Assembly (NCBI GenBank): GCA_017478225.1 | Contig: JAFVDX010000003.1 | Span: forward strand, 1 to 64,000 | Reading direction: 5' to 3' | Length of the DNA stretch: 64,000 nt | Origin: Paludibacteraceae bacterium | Lineage (GTDB): Bacteria; Bacteroidota; Bacteroidia; Bacteroidales; Paludibacteraceae | In this document: positions 35,586-45,130 of the stretch, one piece after another | Layout of the letters: every line of letters starts with the position of its first letter | How positions within the stretch are numbered: position 1 is the first letter of the stretch | The notes under the pieces: model-generated | Told to the model about the DNA's origin: nothing | The model's input: only the letters and a program-made list of their open reading frames with translations | Databases searched by the model: none | Translations under genes and position numbers: made by a program

Positions 35586-38414
35586 ATGTATCTCACATCC
35601 CGCCACATAGGCACATCTACAGAAGAACAGAAGCAGATGCTCCAATCAATTGGAGCCGAGTCGTTGAGCCATCTTATAGAGCAGACTTTGCCAAAAGATA
35701 TAATCTTGCCAGAAAGTGCTCCTTCAAACGAGCCTATATCTGAGCAACAGCATATATCAGACATGGCAGAATTGGCAACACAAAACACAATTTGCAGCAA
35801 CTTTATTGGTCAGGGGTATTATCAAACTACTACTCCCGCTGTCATTCAGCGTTGCGTATTGGAAAATCCCGTATGGTACACTTCATATACTCCTTACCAA
35901 GCAGAGATTTCTCAAGGGCGTTTGGAAGCTTTGTTTACTTTCCAAACTCTTGTTAGCGACATGACTTGTCTTCCGCTTGCCAATTGCTCACTCTTAGACG
36001 AAGCCACAGCTGCCGCCGAGGCAGTTACTATGATGCGTAACCTCAGGAGCAGAGAACAGCAGAAAAACAATATACATAAAGTATTAGTTGATTCGTGTAT
36101 ATTCCCGCAAACATTGGCAGTCCTAAAGACGAGAGCAGCAGGCCAAAACATACAACTTGTTATCAAGGACCACTCACTTTGGGCAAAAGAACTCAGCACA
36201 AAGCAATATTTTGGAGTATTGCTTCAGTATCCTAATTCTAATGGTCAGATAGAGGATTATTCTTACATCACAGCCGCTGCTCATGAAAATGGTGCGAAAG
36301 TGGCGGTGATTGCTGATTTACTTGCATTGGCACTTATTCAATCACCTGCTAAATGGGGTGTAGATATTATATGCGGACACACTCAGCGTTTTGGTTTGCC
36401 TATGGCGTTCGGAGGCCCTACTGTAGGGTATATGGCAACAAAAGAAGGATATAAACGCGACATGCCGGGAAGAATTATCGGTCGCAGTAAGGACCAATAT
36501 GACAAGCCCGCTTATAGACTTGCTTTGCAAACCAGAGAACAACATATTAAGCGCGAAAAGGCAACTTCTAATATATGCACAGCGGAGGCGCTTTACGCAA
36601 TGATAAGTGGTTTTTATGCTGTTTATCATGGTCCACAAGGAATAAGAAAAATCGCGCAAGACATACATTCTAAAGCCACATACCTGAACGAAATGTTGCA
36701 AGCATACGGCTTTAATCAAATAAATAGTGTCTTTTTCGACACTTTGGCTATTGAAGTTAAAAAAAGGCAATTACAAAGAATCAAGAAATTAGCGGAAAGG
36801 AGAAATATCAATCTTTTCTACGACGATAAAAACAATAGGATATATCTGTCAATAGGCGAAGACACCACTCTTGAGCAGATGAATAATTTAATAGAGATAT
36901 TTGCTATCGCTTCAGATAATTTCCCACAAGTAGAAAGCAGTATTGATGCATTCGCAAATCTTTGGACTATTCCCGAAGAGATTCAGCGACCAATAGACTA
37001 TCTGTCGGCTCCTGTATTTAATCTTTATCACTCCGAGACGGAGTTGATGAGATATATCAAACAATTAGAATTGAAAGATATTTCACTCACCGAGTCGATG
37101 ATACCATTGGGTTCATGCACTATGAAACTGAATCCTGCTTCAGCAATGATACCTATTACTTATCCCGGATTTACTAATATTCATCCTTTGCAACCGGCAT
37201 CACAAGTAAAAGGGTACATGACTATTATTCAAGAGTTGAAGCAGCAATTATGCCATATTACCGGTTTTTCAGCCTGCACCTTACAACCTACCTCCGGTGC
37301 AGCAGGCGAATATACCGGTCTGGTAGTGATTCGTGCCGCACTCAAACACAAAAAGGAATTTGCTCGCAAGATATTGCTTATTCCTTCTTCCGCTCATGGC
37401 ACCAATCCCGCCTCATGCGTTCAAGCAGGCTTTACACCTGTAGTTGTGGAATGTGATTCAAATGGAAATACCGACCTCAACGATTGGACTCAAAAAGCAC
37501 AACAATACAGCAACGAATTAGCAGGCTGTATGATTACCTATCCCTCAACACATGGCATATTTGAGGCGGACATAAAGCGTATGTGCCAGGTAATTCATGA
37601 AAATGGCGGATATGTATATATGGATGGCGCTAACATGAATGCTCAGATTTGCTACACTTCCCCTGCATATATAGGTGCTGATGTATGCCATCTGAATCTC
37701 CATAAGTCGTTTGCAGCCCCGCATGGCGGAGGAGGCCCTGGAGCAGGGGCAGTATGTTGCACCAAAGAGTTACAAAGATTTTTACCATCGCTTGCCAACA
37801 ACCGCGTCTCCACCGCAGCATACGGTAATATCAATATCGCACTTATCTCTTACGGATATATCCGCATGATGGGGTTTGAGGGACTTAGAGCAGCAACTGC
37901 CAATGCAATACTTAATGCAAATTATCTCGCATGCAAGTTGAAAGAGGCATACGGCATCGTTTATACAGGTGCCAACAATCGTGTAGGACATGAGTTGATA
38001 CTTGATTGCAGACAATTCCATCAGTATGGAATAACGGAGAGCGATGTGGCCAAACGATTGATGGATTACGGCTATCATGCTCCTACCTTGTCTTTCCCCG
38101 TACATGGAACTTTGATGATTGAACCTACAGAGTCAGAGTCGAAAGCAGAATTGGATAGGTTTGTGGAAGTCATGCTACAAATCAGAGCAGAGATACAAGA
38201 GATAATTGATGGTAAGGCAGATAAGACAGACAATGTACTTGTCAACGCACCTCATCCTCTGTATGAAATTACCTCAGACAATTGGCAGCATAGTTACTCA
38301 AGACAAAAGGCAGCATATCCACTGGCTTTCCTTTATGAGAAAAAATATTTCACTCCTGTAGCCAGAGTTGATAACGGCTATGGAGACAGAAATTTGATTG
38401 CAAGATACGAATAA
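35586..38414 (+). CDS. gcvP: Glycine dehydrogenase (decarboxylating), P protein
   Basis: GcvP decarboxylates glycine and passes the aminomethyl group to lipoylated H protein in the glycine cleavage system. It is the single-chain form (942 residues), combining the two subunits found separately in some bacteria. The N-terminus is RHIGTSTEEQKQMLQSIG. The PLP lysine is K707 in HLNLHKSFAAPHGGGGPG, with LIPSSAHGTNPAS and MDGANMNAQ before it. GcvT and GcvH are not in this window. It follows the acyl-CoA synthetase gene by 14 bp. Confidence 0.97.
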   Translation: MYLTSRHIGTSTEEQKQMLQSIGAESLSHLIEQTLPKDIILPESAPSNEPISEQQHISDMAELATQNTICSNFIGQGYYQTTTPAVIQRCVLENPVWYTSYTPYQAEISQGRLEALFTFQTLVSDMTCLPLANCSLLDEATAAAEAVTMMRNLRSREQQKNNIHKVLVDSCIFPQTLAVLKTRAAGQNIQLVIKDHSLWAKELSTKQYFGVLLQYPNSNGQIEDYSYITAAAHENGAKVAVIADLLALALIQSPAKWGVDIICGHTQRFGLPMAFGGPTVGYMATKEGYKRDMPGRIIGRSKDQYDKPAYRLALQTREQHIKREKATSNICTAEALYAMISGFYAVYHGPQGIRKIAQDIHSKATYLNEMLQAYGFNQINSVFFDTLAIEVKKRQLQRIKKLAERRNINLFYDDKNNRIYLSIGEDTTLEQMNNLIEIFAIASDNFPQVESSIDAFANLWTIPEEIQRPIDYLSAPVFNLYHSETELMRYIKQLELKDISLTESMIPLGSCTMKLNPASAMIPITYPGFTNIHPLQPASQVKGYMTIIQELKQQLCHITGFSACTLQPTSGAAGEYTGLVVIRAALKHKKEFARKILLIPSSAHGTNPASCVQAGFTPVVVECDSNGNTDLNDWTQKAQQYSNELAGCMITYPSTHGIFEADIKRMCQVIHENGGYVYMDGANMNAQICYTSPAYIGADVCHLNLHKSFAAPHGGGGPGAGAVCCTKELQRFLPSLANNRVSTAAYGNINIALISYGYIRMMGFEGLRAATANAILNANYLACKLKEAYGIVYTGANNRVGHELILDCRQFHQYGITESDVAKRLMDYGYHAPTLSFPVHGTLMIEPTESESKAELDRFVEVMLQIRAEIQEIIDGKADKTDNVLVNAPHPLYEITSDNWQHSYSRQKAAYPLAFLYEKKYFTPVARVDNGYGDRNLIARYE

Positions 38415-38431
38415 TACTAATATAGTTAATT

Positions 38432-39301
38432 ATGACCTTCAAATCATTTTTCAATTCTGCAAAAGAATATGTTTTGATATTTATTGCGCTCTTGCCTTAC
38501 GCTTATTCCGTAAACAGACTGCTTGTCCCTCACGACATTGTTTCGGGCGGTTTGACCGGTTTATGCGAAATTATTTACTTCGCAACAGATCGTTATATCC
38601 CGATTTGGTTAACTACTTTTACAATAAATGTAGTTCTCTTGCTTGTTGCGCTCAAGATAATAGGATGGAAATTTTGCGCTCGTACATTATACGGAGTTCT
38701 CTCTCTTACTTTTTGGTTTAAGGTGATTCCTATAGCCAAAGAACCAATTTTACACGATCCTTTTATGTCGGTTATAATAGGCGGCTTGATGTGTGGCGTC
38801 GGGTTAGGTATCGTATTTTTGAATAATGGGTCAAGTGGCGGAACCGACATAATAGCAATGATTGTAAATAAATATAAGCACATTCCTATGGGTAGGATAT
38901 TGCTATACTGCGACTTGATTATTGTTTCTTCAGCCTATTTTCTTCCTAATGTTCACTCGCTTGAGAAAGTATTATTCGGTCTTACTTTTACCTTCAACTG
39001 CTCTATAACTTTAGATTATGTAATGCGTCAGTTGCGTCAATCTGTTCAGTTCTTTATCTTCTCTAAAAAATATGAAGAGATCGCAAATGCAATCAACACA
39101 AAAGTACCCAGAGGAGTTACTATCCTAAACGGTCAGGGGTGGTACTCAAAACAACCAATGTATGTAATTACTGTACTTGCAAAAAAGAGTGAAAGCAGAA
39201 AGATTTTCAGTCTTGTTAGAGAAATAGATCCTAACGCATTTGTGTCACAATCAGAAACGATAGGTGTATTTGGATTGGGCTTTAACCCTCTTGAGAAATA
39301 A
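38432..39301 (+). CDS. YitT family membrane protein (DUF161/DUF2179)
   Basis: The 289-residue protein has five or six hydrophobic helices in the first 200 residues (VLIFIALLPYAYSVNRLL, LTTFTINVVLLLVALKI, GGLMCGVGLGIVFLNNGSSGG) with the family signatures HDIVSGGLTGL and GSSGGTDIIAMI. A C-terminal DUF2179 domain follows (RGVTILNGQGWYSKQPM, IREIDPNAFVSQSET-like), predicted to lie in the cytoplasm. The transported substrate is not known. It is 17 bp after gcvP. Confidence 0.9.
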   Translation: MTFKSFFNSAKEYVLIFIALLPYAYSVNRLLVPHDIVSGGLTGLCEIIYFATDRYIPIWLTTFTINVVLLLVALKIIGWKFCARTLYGVLSLTFWFKVIPIAKEPILHDPFMSVIIGGLMCGVGLGIVFLNNGSSGGTDIIAMIVNKYKHIPMGRILLYCDLIIVSSAYFLPNVHSLEKVLFGLTFTFNCSITLDYVMRQLRQSVQFFIFSKKYEEIANAINTKVPRGVTILNGQGWYSKQPMYVITVLAKKSESRKIFSLVREIDPNAFVSQSETIGVFGLGFNPLEK

Positions 39302-39316
39302 CAACAAATTAGCAAT

Positions 39317-40717
39317 ATGAATTTTAAGCAATTACTGAAAGAAACCGGTCAATATTTCAATCAATTAGTAAACCTGAAAGAACATATTGACACCAAAGCG
39401 GCAGCAGAAAATATACTCGGCGGCATACGATTTTCCGGTCCGAATGTATTTATATTGTTTTTTGCCATAATAATAGCCTCATTAGGTCTTAATGTCAATT
39501 CTATTCCTGTAATAATCGGTGCGATGCTTATCTCCCCTCTCATGGGTCCTATTATAGGTTTTGGCTTGGGGTTAGGCACCAACGACACCGAATTGGTAAA
39601 AGAAGCATTGAAGAATCTGCTTGTAATGGTGGTTATTTCTATTCTTGCTTCAACCTTATATTTCTTACTGACCCCATTATCTTTGGAGAATCCAACAGAA
39701 TTGCTTGCACGCACCAATCCCAATATCTACGATGTATTGATTGCATTGTTTGGTGGATTGGCAGGAATACTTGAGATAAGCAGGAAAGAGAAAGGCACCG
39801 TATTGTCAGGAGTCGCTATTGCTACAGCACTTATGCCACCTCTTTGCACCGTAGGATATGGTATCGCTCAACAAAATTGGCAATACGCACTTGGGGCTAT
39901 ATACCTCTTCTTTATCAATAGCGTATTTATTGCAAGTGCTACATTCATAATGGTAAAATATCTCAGATACCCATCTGTAGAGATTTCTAACGACAACAAA
40001 GGACGGCTTCGAAAAGCATTCATCTATATAATATTGGTTGTTATGCTTATACCAGGCATATTCTCCACCATTGACATCGTGAGGGAAAATAACATCAGAA
40101 GAAGTGCAACTAAATTGATAGCAAACAACAAGACAATAGGCAAAAGTTACATATACGACTACAAACTCAACCTAAAAGGCAAACAATCAACAATAGATTT
40201 ATATATGGCAGGCGAGCAACTTGATAAAAATGCTCGCGAGGAATTTTACAGAGAAGCAGAGTTGCAAGGTTTTAGTCGTGAGCAACTGCTTTTTCATGAA
40301 GAAGCATTGACAGTTGCATTTAATCAAGAAGAACTCGTAAAAGATATTTTTAGAAATAACGAAGAACGACTTCGACAAAGAGAAATGCAAATTGATTCAC
40401 TTGAAAATATCTTGAATACTATCCAAGAAAAGCAAGACTCACTGCTTCTACCAACAGAACAAATAACTAAAGAAATTATATCACAATATTCTCAAATTAG
40501 CAATGTAACACTTGCAAGAGGAGAATATCTGAAAAAAGATAATAGTATAGCGGAGCAAATTGTTGTTATAGTAAAAAGCAAAGAAAATACTCAACTCAAT
40601 ATTGACGAACAATCTCGCTTATCAGCATGGCTCAAAGTAAGATTAAAGACGGAAAACTTAGTACTAATAGCCGACAATCCTAAGCCGCAGACAAATACTA
40701 ATAAAAAGAAAAAATAA
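39317..40717 (+). CDS. DUF389 (TIGR00341-type) membrane protein
   Basis: The 466-residue protein begins with a soluble part, then a membrane domain (about 50-255) with IPVIIGAMLISPLMGPIIG, GLAGILEISRKEKGTVLSG and AIATALMPPLCTVGYGIA, the hallmarks of DUF389. The C-terminal 200 residues are soluble and contain a coiled coil near residues 350-375. No biochemical function is established for the family. A terminator hairpin follows. Confidence 0.9.
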   Translation: MNFKQLLKETGQYFNQLVNLKEHIDTKAAAENILGGIRFSGPNVFILFFAIIIASLGLNVNSIPVIIGAMLISPLMGPIIGFGLGLGTNDTELVKEALKNLLVMVVISILASTLYFLLTPLSLENPTELLARTNPNIYDVLIALFGGLAGILEISRKEKGTVLSGVAIATALMPPLCTVGYGIAQQNWQYALGAIYLFFINSVFIASATFIMVKYLRYPSVEISNDNKGRLRKAFIYIILVVMLIPGIFSTIDIVRENNIRRSATKLIANNKTIGKSYIYDYKLNLKGKQSTIDLYMAGEQLDKNAREEFYREAELQGFSREQLLFHEEALTVAFNQEELVKDIFRNNEERLRQREMQIDSLENILNTIQEKQDSLLLPTEQITKEIISQYSQISNVTLARGEYLKKDNSIAEQIVVIVKSKENTQLNIDEQSRLSAWLKVRLKTENLVLIADNPKPQTNTNKKKK

Positions 40718-40721
40718 AACA

Positions 40722-40747
40722 AAAGAGCACTCTCACGGGTGCTCTTT
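40722..40747. terminator. Bidirectional terminator between DUF389 and the FabZ-like gene
   Basis: AAAGAGCAC (40722-40730) pairs with GTGCTCTTT (40739-40747) around an 8-nt loop. The plus strand continues TTTGTT, and the minus strand runs into a T-rich tract complementary to 40709-40721, so it can serve both convergent genes. Confidence 0.8.
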
Positions 40748-40748
40748 G

Positions 40749-41114
40749 TTATTCAGATAAATTAGCCTTGAGTGATAAATATATATCTTCGTTATTACCT
40801 ATTGTGGCAAGCAACTTATACTCATGCTCCACTTCACTTGTGAAAGACAATTTTACACAGACCGTCGGGTATTCATCTGGAGTTAGCAGAGTGGTTAATC
40901 TACATTGCTGAATGGCAGATAGTTTCAATGGTTTTCCTATAGTTTTCTCCGCCAATTCTTTTATCATATTGATATTACAAACCCCAGGACATACAGCCTT
41001 TTGAGGGAAATGCCCTTCATAGACCTTGCAATCACGATTGAGCGCAACTTCATAAGAAGCACTATCGGTTGCTATTTCACTATTAAGAATGGTATAATAA
41101 TTCTCTATTAGCAT
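40749..41114 (-). CDS. FabZ-like hot-dog-fold dehydratase family protein
   Basis: The 121-residue protein shows YEGHFPQKAVCPGVCNINMIKELAE, which matches the FabZ/FabA-like motif GHFPxxPVxPGV with the catalytic His. LTTLLTPDEYPTVCVKLSF lies in the second half. The usual catalytic Glu region is weak and the protein is shorter than true FabZ (about 145), so it may be a specialised hydroxyacyl-ACP dehydratase. It overlaps the dxr stop by 7 bp on the same strand, so the two are translationally coupled. Confidence 0.75.
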   Translation of the reverse strand: MLIENYYTILNSEIATDSASYEVALNRDCKVYEGHFPQKAVCPGVCNINMIKELAEKTIGKPLKLSAIQQCRLTTLLTPDEYPTVCVKLSFTSEVEHEYKLLATIGNNEDIYLSLKANLSE

Positions 41115-42259
41115 AATTCTAAAGTTAATTGTCTTACTTGTTTATCGGTCTGAACATAGTCTTCGTATGTAGGCCGAGCAATGAATGTTGCCCTATTCAT
41201 TACCTTTTCTATTATATCTGACATTTGCAGAAAACCGATACTATTTTTCAGGAATGCTTGCACAACGACTTCATTTGCAGCATTTATGATACATGGCATA
41301 TTTCCCCCTTTATCCATTGCTTCGTATGCTAAAGCCAAGTTCTTGAATTTTCTCAAATCAGGTTGCTCAAAAGTAAGTCCGCCGTGTAATTCAAAGAAAT
41401 CTACACGAGGGAAATCGCTCTTCAAGCGTTTAGGATAAGAAAAGGCATATTGTATTGGCATCCTCATATCCGGCATTCCAAGTTGAGCCTTGATACAACC
41501 ATCTTCAAATTGAACTGCAGAATGAACTATACTTTGCGGATGAACCAATACTTGTATTTTGCTTGTTGGCACCCCGAAAAGCCATTTTGCCTCAATCACT
41601 TCAAATCCTTTGTTCATCATTGTGGCAGAATCGATAGTGATTTTTGCTCCCATATCCCAATTAGGATGTTTGAGCGCATCTTTGGCAGTTACAGCACTCA
41701 ACTGCTGATATGGAGTATTGCGGAAAGGACCACCTGAAGCCGTTAGCAATATCTTTTCTATTGCGTTTTGACCTTCTCCGACAATTGATTGGAAAATGGC
41801 AGAATGTTCTGAATCTACTGGTAATATAGGGGTATGATATTCATTTGCCAACTTACATATCAATTCACCTGCAACTACCAATGTTTCTTTATTGGCAAGC
41901 GCAATAGTTTTACCTGCTTTTATGGCTTCTATTGTGGGTTTGAGTCCCGCATAACCTACCATTGAAGCAAGCACTATGTCAATAGAAGGCATTGTCACCA
42001 TTTGAGCAATAGAGTCGGCCCCCGCCCATACTTTACACTCAATATCGCTTAGTGCATCACGCAAAGGTTCATACAGAGTTTCGTCAGCAATACAAACCAC
42101 TTCCGGACGAAACCTACGAGCCTGCTCAACAAGTTTATCTATACTCTTATTGGCAGATATTGCATATACTTGAAACTGTTCAGGATTTCTTTCTATCACA
42201 TCTAATGCCTGAGTCCCTATACTTCCCGTTGAACCTAATATCGCTATTTGTTTTCTCAT
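41108..42259 (-). CDS. dxr: 1-deoxy-D-xylulose 5-phosphate reductoisomerase
   Basis: Dxr makes 2-C-methyl-D-erythritol 4-phosphate, the committed step of the MEP isoprenoid pathway. The 383-residue protein has the NADPH motif GSTGSIGTQALDVI, ALANKETLVVAGE, LPVDSEHSAIFQSI, LTASGGPFR, HPNWDMGAKITIDSATMMNKGFE (given here only by its ends; catalytic loop) and INAANEVVVQAFL. Length is slightly under 390-400. It is followed by the FabZ-like gene and preceded by the DAHP synthase gene at a 7-bp gap. Confidence 0.97.
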   Translation of the reverse strand: MRKQIAILGSTGSIGTQALDVIERNPEQFQVYAISANKSIDKLVEQARRFRPEVVCIADETLYEPLRDALSDIECKVWAGADSIAQMVTMPSIDIVLASMVGYAGLKPTIEAIKAGKTIALANKETLVVAGELICKLANEYHTPILPVDSEHSAIFQSIVGEGQNAIEKILLTASGGPFRNTPYQQLSAVTAKDALKHPNWDMGAKITIDSATMMNKGFEVIEAKWLFGVPTSKIQVLVHPQSIVHSAVQFEDGCIKAQLGMPDMRMPIQYAFSYPKRLKSDFPRVDFFELHGGLTFEQPDLRKFKNLALAYEAMDKGGNMPCIINAANEVVVQAFLKNSIGFLQMSDIIEKVMNRATFIARPTYEDYVQTDKQVRQLTLELC

Positions 42260-42266
42260 ATCTTCA

Positions 42267-43268
42267 CTAAATAATTGCAGCCAACTCTTTTATTAGTTCC
42301 TCTGTCTGTTGCCAACCCAAACAAGCATCGGTCAACGATTTTCCAAAACCTTCTTCACCTACTCGCCGCTTTCCTTCTGACAAATAACTCTCGAGCATCA
42401 ATCCACGAACTGATTTTTGCAATGATTTATCATTTGATATACTCTTTAATACCTCTTTGGCTATCTTGGGTTGCAACAAATAATTCTTACCAGAATTATG
42501 GTGGTTACAATCTACAATTATTGTTTGATTATTTTCAGCGAGCCAACCAAGAGTTTGCATATCATAGTTACTATGAGCCGTACCATTATTATCTACATAT
42601 CCTCTCAAAATAGCATGAGTAAGCGCATTGCCTTCACTTACATACTCATTACCGGATAAGATAAAATGATGAGGTTGTTTGGTAAAATCAACAGCAGACA
42701 TCAAACTTCTCAAATCTCCGTTCATCGGATTTTTCATTCCAACTGGTTGAACCATACCACTTGCTACCAGTTTGTGTTGTTGATTCTCCACCGATCTTGC
42801 GCCTACCACCCAATAGGAAACCACATCGTCAGTATATTGCACAATATCAGGATATAGCATTTCATCAGCAGTTAATAGTCCTGTTTTATAAGCGACAGCA
42901 ACATGCAGTTTTCTCGCTGCAATTATGCCTTGAGCCATATTTTCTTGGCTGTCAATTTGAGGCTGATGAACCAAACCTTTATAAGCATTGCTCTGACGAC
43001 GAGGTTTGGCAGTAAAAACACGGGGAACAATCAGAAATTTTTCTTCCACTTCTTGCTGTAATTTTGCCAAACGAGATGCGTATTCTACCACAGCATCTTC
43101 ATTATCGGCAGAACAAGGACCAACAAGAAGCAACATCTTGTTGGTCTTGTTGGTTAGCGTGTCTATCAAAATCTCCCTCGATTGCTTTATTTGTTCCCTG
43201 CAAGCCAACGGAACAGCAATATCTGCTTTCAGTTTTTCAGGAGTTGGTATGGTTCTGAGTAACTCCAT
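42267..43268 (-). CDS. 3-deoxy-7-phosphoheptulonate synthase, class I
   Basis: DAHP synthase condenses PEP and erythrose 4-phosphate in the first shikimate step. The frame is open to 43352, but the start MELLRTIPT at 43268 is preferred: it fits the family and lies 1 bp after the psuG stop. The 333-residue product shows LLLVGPCSADNEDA, PRVFTAKPRRQS, VAYKTGLLTADEMLYPD, VGARSVENQQHKLVASG, VDCNHHNSGK and GLMLESYLSEG. It matches the E. coli AroF/G/H type; feedback specificity cannot be told. Confidence 0.94.
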   Translation of the reverse strand: MELLRTIPTPEKLKADIAVPLACREQIKQSREILIDTLTNKTNKMLLLVGPCSADNEDAVVEYASRLAKLQQEVEEKFLIVPRVFTAKPRRQSNAYKGLVHQPQIDSQENMAQGIIAARKLHVAVAYKTGLLTADEMLYPDIVQYTDDVVSYWVVGARSVENQQHKLVASGMVQPVGMKNPMNGDLRSLMSAVDFTKQPHHFILSGNEYVSEGNALTHAILRGYVDNNGTAHSNYDMQTLGWLAENNQTIIVDCNHHNSGKNYLLQPKIAKEVLKSISNDKSLQKSVRGLMLESYLSEGKRRVGEEGFGKSLTDACLGWQQTEELIKELAAII

Positions 43269-43269
43269 A

Positions 43270-44181
43270 TTATTTACAAAGTGCAGCCGCAGTTTTAGCC
43301 GCCAAACGAGCGTTATTAAGCACCAATTCAATATTAGCCTCAAGACTCTCACCGCCTGTCAGGTCTTTTACTTTAGCAAGCAAAAATGGCGTACATTGTT
43401 TGCCATGTATCCCTTTTTCATTCAGTTCATTGAGTGCTTCTTCTATAGCCTTGTTGATTACTTCGGGCTGCATTGAATATTTTTCTGGAATAGGATTGGT
43501 AACAAGCATTCCTCCACGGAGTCCCAAGTCGATTTTTGTACGAAAAGCAGCCGCCAATTCCTCGGGAGAATCGATTCTATAATCCACCTTAAATCCGCTT
43601 CGGCGAGTGTAGAATGCAGGCAATTCTTCTGTTTGATAGCCTATTACAGGGACACCTTTGGTCTCTAAATACTCCAGTGTCAACCCTAAATCAAGAATCG
43701 ACTTAGCACCGGCACAAATCACCATAACTTGGGTTTGAGCCAATTCCTCTAAGTCGGCTGATATATCCATTGTTGTCGTGGCTCCACGATGCACTCCGCC
43801 TATACCACCGGTTGCAAATACTTTGATTCCCGCCATGGCAGCAATCATCATTGTTGTTGTTACTGTGGTAGCACCATCTTCCTTGCGAGCCAACAACACG
43901 GGCAAATCGCGTCTGGAAGCCTTAATAACAGCCTGTCCTTTCTTGCCTAAATACTCTATCTCTTCAGGAGTACAACCCGCTTTGAGTTTTCCTCCTATGA
44001 TAGCAATAGTTGCAGGAGTCGCACCATTTTCTCTGATAGTTTTTTCAACACGCAAGGCCGTTTCTACATTTTGAGGATATGGCATCCCGTGACTTATTAT
44101 TGTGGACTCAAGTGCCACTACAGGCCTTCCTTCTTTTAAAGCCAATTGTACCTCCTCTGAGATACTCAGATAATCATTCAT
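43270..44181 (-). CDS. psuG: Pseudouridine-5'-phosphate glycosidase
   Basis: PsuG splits the C-C glycosidic bond of pseudouridine 5'-phosphate to uracil and ribose 5-phosphate. The 303-residue protein has VALESTIISHGMPYPQNVE, GVHRGATTTMDISADL, CAGAKSILDLGLTLEYLET and TRRSGFKVDYRIDSPEE, the expected family motifs. It is 4 bp from psuK, the kinase that makes its substrate, giving a complete two-step pseudouridine salvage unit. Confidence 0.96.
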   Translation of the reverse strand: MNDYLSISEEVQLALKEGRPVVALESTIISHGMPYPQNVETALRVEKTIRENGATPATIAIIGGKLKAGCTPEEIEYLGKKGQAVIKASRRDLPVLLARKEDGATTVTTTMMIAAMAGIKVFATGGIGGVHRGATTTMDISADLEELAQTQVMVICAGAKSILDLGLTLEYLETKGVPVIGYQTEELPAFYTRRSGFKVDYRIDSPEELAAAFRTKIDLGLRGGMLVTNPIPEKYSMQPEVINKAIEEALNELNEKGIHGKQCTPFLLAKVKDLTGGESLEANIELVLNNARLAAKTAAALCK

Positions 44182-44185
44182 AGTA

Positions 44186-45082
44186 TTATATAATTATTTT
44201 TGATATATCAGGATTAACCGCTTGAGCAGATTGCAATGTCGCATAGGCTGCACGAAGCCCGTATTGTGCAGTATTTGGAAAGACCACTTCTCGCAGGTAA
44301 GCATATACCACACCTGCTAAAAAGGCATCACCCGCACCTGTAGTATTTACCACCTCTACAGCAATTGCAGGCAAGCGAGCCTCTAACTGACCACTCGTAC
44401 AATATACACCATCTTGTCCCAAAGTGATATACACATGCTCTATTCCTAATTGTGTGAGATGCATAGCAGCATCAACAACACTTGTGCAACCGGTTACTGC
44501 CAACGCCTCTTTTTGATTCAATTTGAGTGTATGAAGACGCGGATTCTTGCTCTTGCTTAAAGCATTGATTATTCTAACCGCCTTAGCAGTACTTACAGCA
44601 TCAACAAAAAGCGGAGCGAGACTATTGTCAAGTAAGTATTTCAATGACTCTTCAGAGATATTAGTATCCACTACAATGGCCGCCGACTGATTGAGTTCTG
44701 ACATACGCTTTTCTAAAAAGGCAGGTGTGATGTGCATAATAATCTCTGTGTCGGCGACAGCGGCAATCATATCACCCGACTGATTATTTATACATAAATA
44801 AATACCATTTCTCGCTCCCTTTATTTGTTCCGAAAGCGACAAGTCAAGCCCGATATGTTTACATTGATCATGGCATAAACCGCCGAATATATCTCCTCCA
44901 AATGCCGTAACAAACCTGACCGACATTCCTAATAGGCATAAGTTATGAGCAATATTTCTTGCCACACCACCATAACCAAGTGTAGTATGCCCCATATTGC
45001 TATCTGCCGCCACAAAAGGAGCAGTAAGAGTTGCGGATATATCAAAATTGGCTCCGCCTATCACACTAACGATTGCTGCCAT
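44186..45082 (-). CDS. psuK: Pseudouridine kinase (PfkB family)
   Basis: PsuK phosphorylates pseudouridine at the 5'-OH. The 298-residue PfkB-fold protein has GGANFDISATL near the N-terminus, LGYGGVARNIAHNLCLLG, and the catalytic signature VNTTGAGDAFLAGVVYA. Substrate assignment rests on the adjacent psuG; other ribokinase-family sugars are possible on sequence alone. It is 48 bp downstream of gdhA. Confidence 0.9.
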   Translation of the reverse strand: MAAIVSVIGGANFDISATLTAPFVAADSNMGHTTLGYGGVARNIAHNLCLLGMSVRFVTAFGGDIFGGLCHDQCKHIGLDLSLSEQIKGARNGIYLCINNQSGDMIAAVADTEIIMHITPAFLEKRMSELNQSAAIVVDTNISEESLKYLLDNSLAPLFVDAVSTAKAVRIINALSKSKNPRLHTLKLNQKEALAVTGCTSVVDAAMHLTQLGIEHVYITLGQDGVYCTSGQLEARLPAIAVEVVNTTGAGDAFLAGVVYAYLREVVFPNTAQYGLRAAYATLQSAQAVNPDISKIII

Positions 45083-45130
45083 ATATCAAAAGGAGATTAT
45101 TATATAATTATTCTGCTTGTCAGTTTATTA

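Noticed and set aside
43269..43352. 28-residue N-terminal extension of DAHP synthase
   Set aside because: It overlaps psuG and lacks conservation with the family; the start at 43268 follows the psuG stop by 1 bp.
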